Shown: positions 62,695 through 64,000 of the stretch, piece after piece
Layout of the letters: each line of letters begins with the position of its first letter
Position numbering within the stretch: the first letter of the stretch is position 1
NCBI GenBank assembly: GCA_902362875.1
Contig: CABIYF010000005.1
Span: 84,843-148,842, forward strand
Reading direction: 5' to 3'
From: Eubacteriaceae bacterium
GTDB lineage: Bacteria > Bacillota > Clostridia > Lachnospirales > Lachnospiraceae
DNA: 64,000 nt
Notes under the pieces: model-generated
Databases searched by the model: none
What the model was told of the DNA's origin: nothing
What the model saw: the letters and a program-made list of their open reading frames with translations, nothing else
Position numbers and translations under genes: made by a program

Positions 62695-63630
62695 TTATAA
62701 AAGAGATAAAGCGGTTTCTTTATCTGTAAAAAATGCAGTAACAAGATGACGAGATAATACAGCATGTATGATTTCTGTTTTCTCAAGACCTTCAGCGATA
62801 GCGATCACACAGCGGGCGTGATCCGCAATTTTAAAGACATCTGCTTTGATAAGATTTTTGGTAAGTTCTGTATTGATCGTATTTCCGTCCTTGGATAAAA
62901 ACTGTAATGCGAAATCTCCGACAGCATCGTATTGTTTTAATTCTTTGATGGATTCATCGGAGAGAATATGATGTCGCGTCAGGAAGGAAGAATGAAAACT
63001 TCCGATTCCGTTGATCACAAGATCTGCATTTTCTGCCTGAGAAAGAACAGCCTGGGTGTTTTCGTTCTGGCTTAAAGCTTTGTATTCTTCTTTGGAAGAA
63101 CAAAAAGCTGGAGCATGAAGAACGCCTGCATTTCCCTGAATTCTTTCGGCAAGTTTTAATGCACTGTAGTTTGGCAGTGTTTCAAATGTTGTTCCAAAAC
63201 TTCCAGCGAGTGGTACAACATTTGTATCAGGAAGCTGCATAGGCATCAGTTCATTGATAAAACGTGAAACTGCATTTCCCCATCCAACCGCAATGGTGTC
63301 ATTGGGTTTTATGACAGAAATAAAATAATTGGCGGCGGCTTGAGCGACATAGTCTTTGTATGTATCATCGCGATCGATGACAACAACCTTTTGTAAATTA
63401 TATTTTTGCTGTAAGGTTTCTTCCAGATCGGAATCTCCAGAGAGTGGAGAGTCAATTGTGATCTTTACAATGCCAAGTTCCAAAGCCTTTGCTAAAAGTT
63501 TTGAAACCCAGGGACGCGAAACATTTAAACGCTTCGCAATTTCTTGTTGTGAAAAATGATTTTTATAATAAAGATTTGCTGCCAGCAGAATCTTATTATA
63601 CATTAAATCATCCGTTTCTTTCTTTGCCAT
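62695..63630 (-). CDS. SorC-family regulator of the second glucitol-type PTS
   Basis: 311 residues. The HTH SQQEIAKRLNVSRPWVSKLL is almost the same as in the regulator at 55186, so both probably bind the same operator. The effector domain has GWGNAVSRFINELMPM, VPLAGSFGTTFETLPN and NGIGSFHSSFLTRHH. The ATG at 63630 follows AAAGGAG; upstream in-frame codons to 63666 are excluded by this. It diverges from the second oxidoreductase gene. Operator site E lies 33 bases upstream of its start. Confidence 0.92.
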   Translation of the reverse strand: MAKKETDDLMYNKILLAANLYYKNHFSQQEIAKRLNVSRPWVSKLLAKALELGIVKITIDSPLSGDSDLEETLQQKYNLQKVVVIDRDDTYKDYVAQAAANYFISVIKPNDTIAVGWGNAVSRFINELMPMQLPDTNVVPLAGSFGTTFETLPNYSALKLAERIQGNAGVLHAPAFCSSKEEYKALSQNENTQAVLSQAENADLVINGIGSFHSSFLTRHHILSDESIKELKQYDAVGDFALQFLSKDGNTINTELTKNLIKADVFKIADHARCVIAIAEGLEKTEIIHAVLSRHLVTAFFTDKETALSLL

Positions 63631-63662
63631 GAAGCGACTCCTTTCGATGAAAACAACAATAG

Positions 63663-63675
63663 GCACATATGTAAC
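63663..63675. promoter_or_regulatory. SorC-operator-like site E
   Basis: GCACATATGTAAC, identical to site G. It lies at the 5' end of the minus-strand regulator gene. Confidence 0.6.
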
Positions 63676-63746
63676 TATGATTTAATGAGATTATATAGTA
63701 AAAGAGTGACTTATTCAAGCAAAATAAAGAAAAATTAGAAAAAGTA

Positions 63747-63775
63747 TTGACGAACATATGTAAACTGTATATAAT
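63747..63775 (+). promoter_or_regulatory. Promoter of the second oxidoreductase gene, containing site F
   Basis: TTGACG (63747-63752), 17-base spacer, TATAAT (63770-63775). Operator-like GAACATATGTAAA (63752-63764) fills the first part of the spacer, so a bound SorC protein would contact the polymerase site. Confidence 0.75.
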
Positions 63776-63799
63776 ACAAGTATCAAAAGTAATTGATAA

Positions 63800-63812
63800 G
63801 CACATATGTAAC
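63800..63812. promoter_or_regulatory. SorC-operator-like site G
   Basis: GCACATATGTAAC, 24 bases after the -10 box of the oxidoreductase promoter and 36 bases before its ATG. Confidence 0.6.
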
Positions 63813-63848
63813 TTCAAACGATTTTCAATCAGATAGGAGAATGAGATT

Positions 63849-64000
63849 ATGTTAAACATGGACCAGAAACTGATCAAGAGACAGGAAGAAGGAAAAATCA
63901 TCAAAACTGGTATTGTAGGTGCCGGACAGATGGGACGAGGAATGGTAACACAGATGGTACTGATGAACGGTATCACACCAGCCATCGTATCTGACATCAA
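63849..64000 (+). CDS. Homoserine-dehydrogenase-like oxidoreductase with SAF domain (copy 2), truncated by window edge
   Basis: Only the first 50 codons are visible, and they encode the same residues as copy 1 (MLNMDQKLIKRQEEGKIIKT onward, including GAGQMGRGM). At DNA level the first 32 bases differ at five positions. The next 120 differ at one (63914). The ATG at 63849 follows AGGAGAATGAG. It has its own promoter with two operator-like sites. Confidence 0.9.
   Translation, partial: MLNMDQKLIKRQEEGKIIKTGIVGAGQMGRGMVTQMVLMNGITPAIVSDI

Noticed and set aside
1..64000. CRISPR array, prophage or intact insertion sequence
   Set aside because: No regularly spaced direct repeats, phage structural or integrase genes, or transposase ORFs were found on either strand.

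Overview
This 64 kb window looks like chromosome from a low-GC, anaerobic gut Firmicute of the Lachnospiraceae type, and the gene set is compatible with Anaerostipes. That placement is inferred from gene content. Supporting features are the LL-diaminopimelate aminotransferase route to lysine, an archaeal-type IMP cyclohydrolase beside a stand-alone AICAR transformylase, pyruvate formate-lyase, a [FeFe]-hydrogenase maturase, a CIRCE operator and a Firmicutes-style dcw cluster. No CRISPR array, prophage, rRNA operon or intact insertion sequence was seen.

Layout. 1-5.9 kb: the 3' part of asparagine synthetase, two minus-strand membrane proteins, a 210-bp inverted-repeat element and htpG under a perfect CIRCE. 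5.9-14.0 kb: six overlapping or closely spaced genes for a surface glycan. They encode a CMP-sugar-acid cytidylyltransferase, a DRE-TIM aldolase fused to a second domain, two proteins with the EDG/HP motifs of bacterial sialyltransferase-like enzymes, a GT2 glycosyltransferase and one unknown. This module could make and attach an ulosonic-acid-like sugar by a route without visible NeuB or NeuC. 14.0-23.0 kb: a second long inverted repeat, tRNA-Pro(CGG), queH, then the nitrogen-linked run carA-carB-glnA-ANTAR regulator-dapL. 23.0-27.7 kb: an AAA-ATPase/PD-(D/E)XK protein, a decayed hybrid histidine kinase and the last two purine genes.

27.8-31.9 kb: pflB-pflA. The pflB promoter and a second promoter just after pflA carry the same palindrome at the same spacing, and the second appears to drive a short terminated transcript. 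Two small exported or membrane ORFs and a perfect 43-bp inverted repeat follow. 31.9-45.3 kb: ychF, lgt and the division/wall cluster mraZ-rsmH-ftsL-PBP-PBP-mraY-murD-ftsW-ftsQ-ftsZ. MraZ-type direct repeats lie in front of mraZ. 45.4-52.5 kb: hydE, typA, a two-OB-fold SSB-like gene, a cobalamin adenosyltransferase, dapA-dapB and a HAD phosphatase. 52.5-55.0 kb: a CmpB-type membrane protein and a SorC-family regulator.

55.2-64.0 kb: the most distinctive region. It holds two diverged copies of a glucitol-type PTS (IIC-IIB-IIA). Each copy has its own SorC-family regulator and a homoserine-dehydrogenase-like/SAF-domain oxidoreductase. The second copy also has a GutM-like gene, and its oxidoreductase runs off the right edge. 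At least seven copies of a 13-bp putative operator are spread over the regulator and PTS promoters. A leader of about 90-100 nt with three conserved blocks precedes both IIC genes. The two oxidoreductase genes are almost identical beyond their first 30 bases although the PTS genes differ throughout, which suggests gene conversion. No sorbitol-6-phosphate dehydrogenase is present, so the substrate may be a polyol other than sorbitol.
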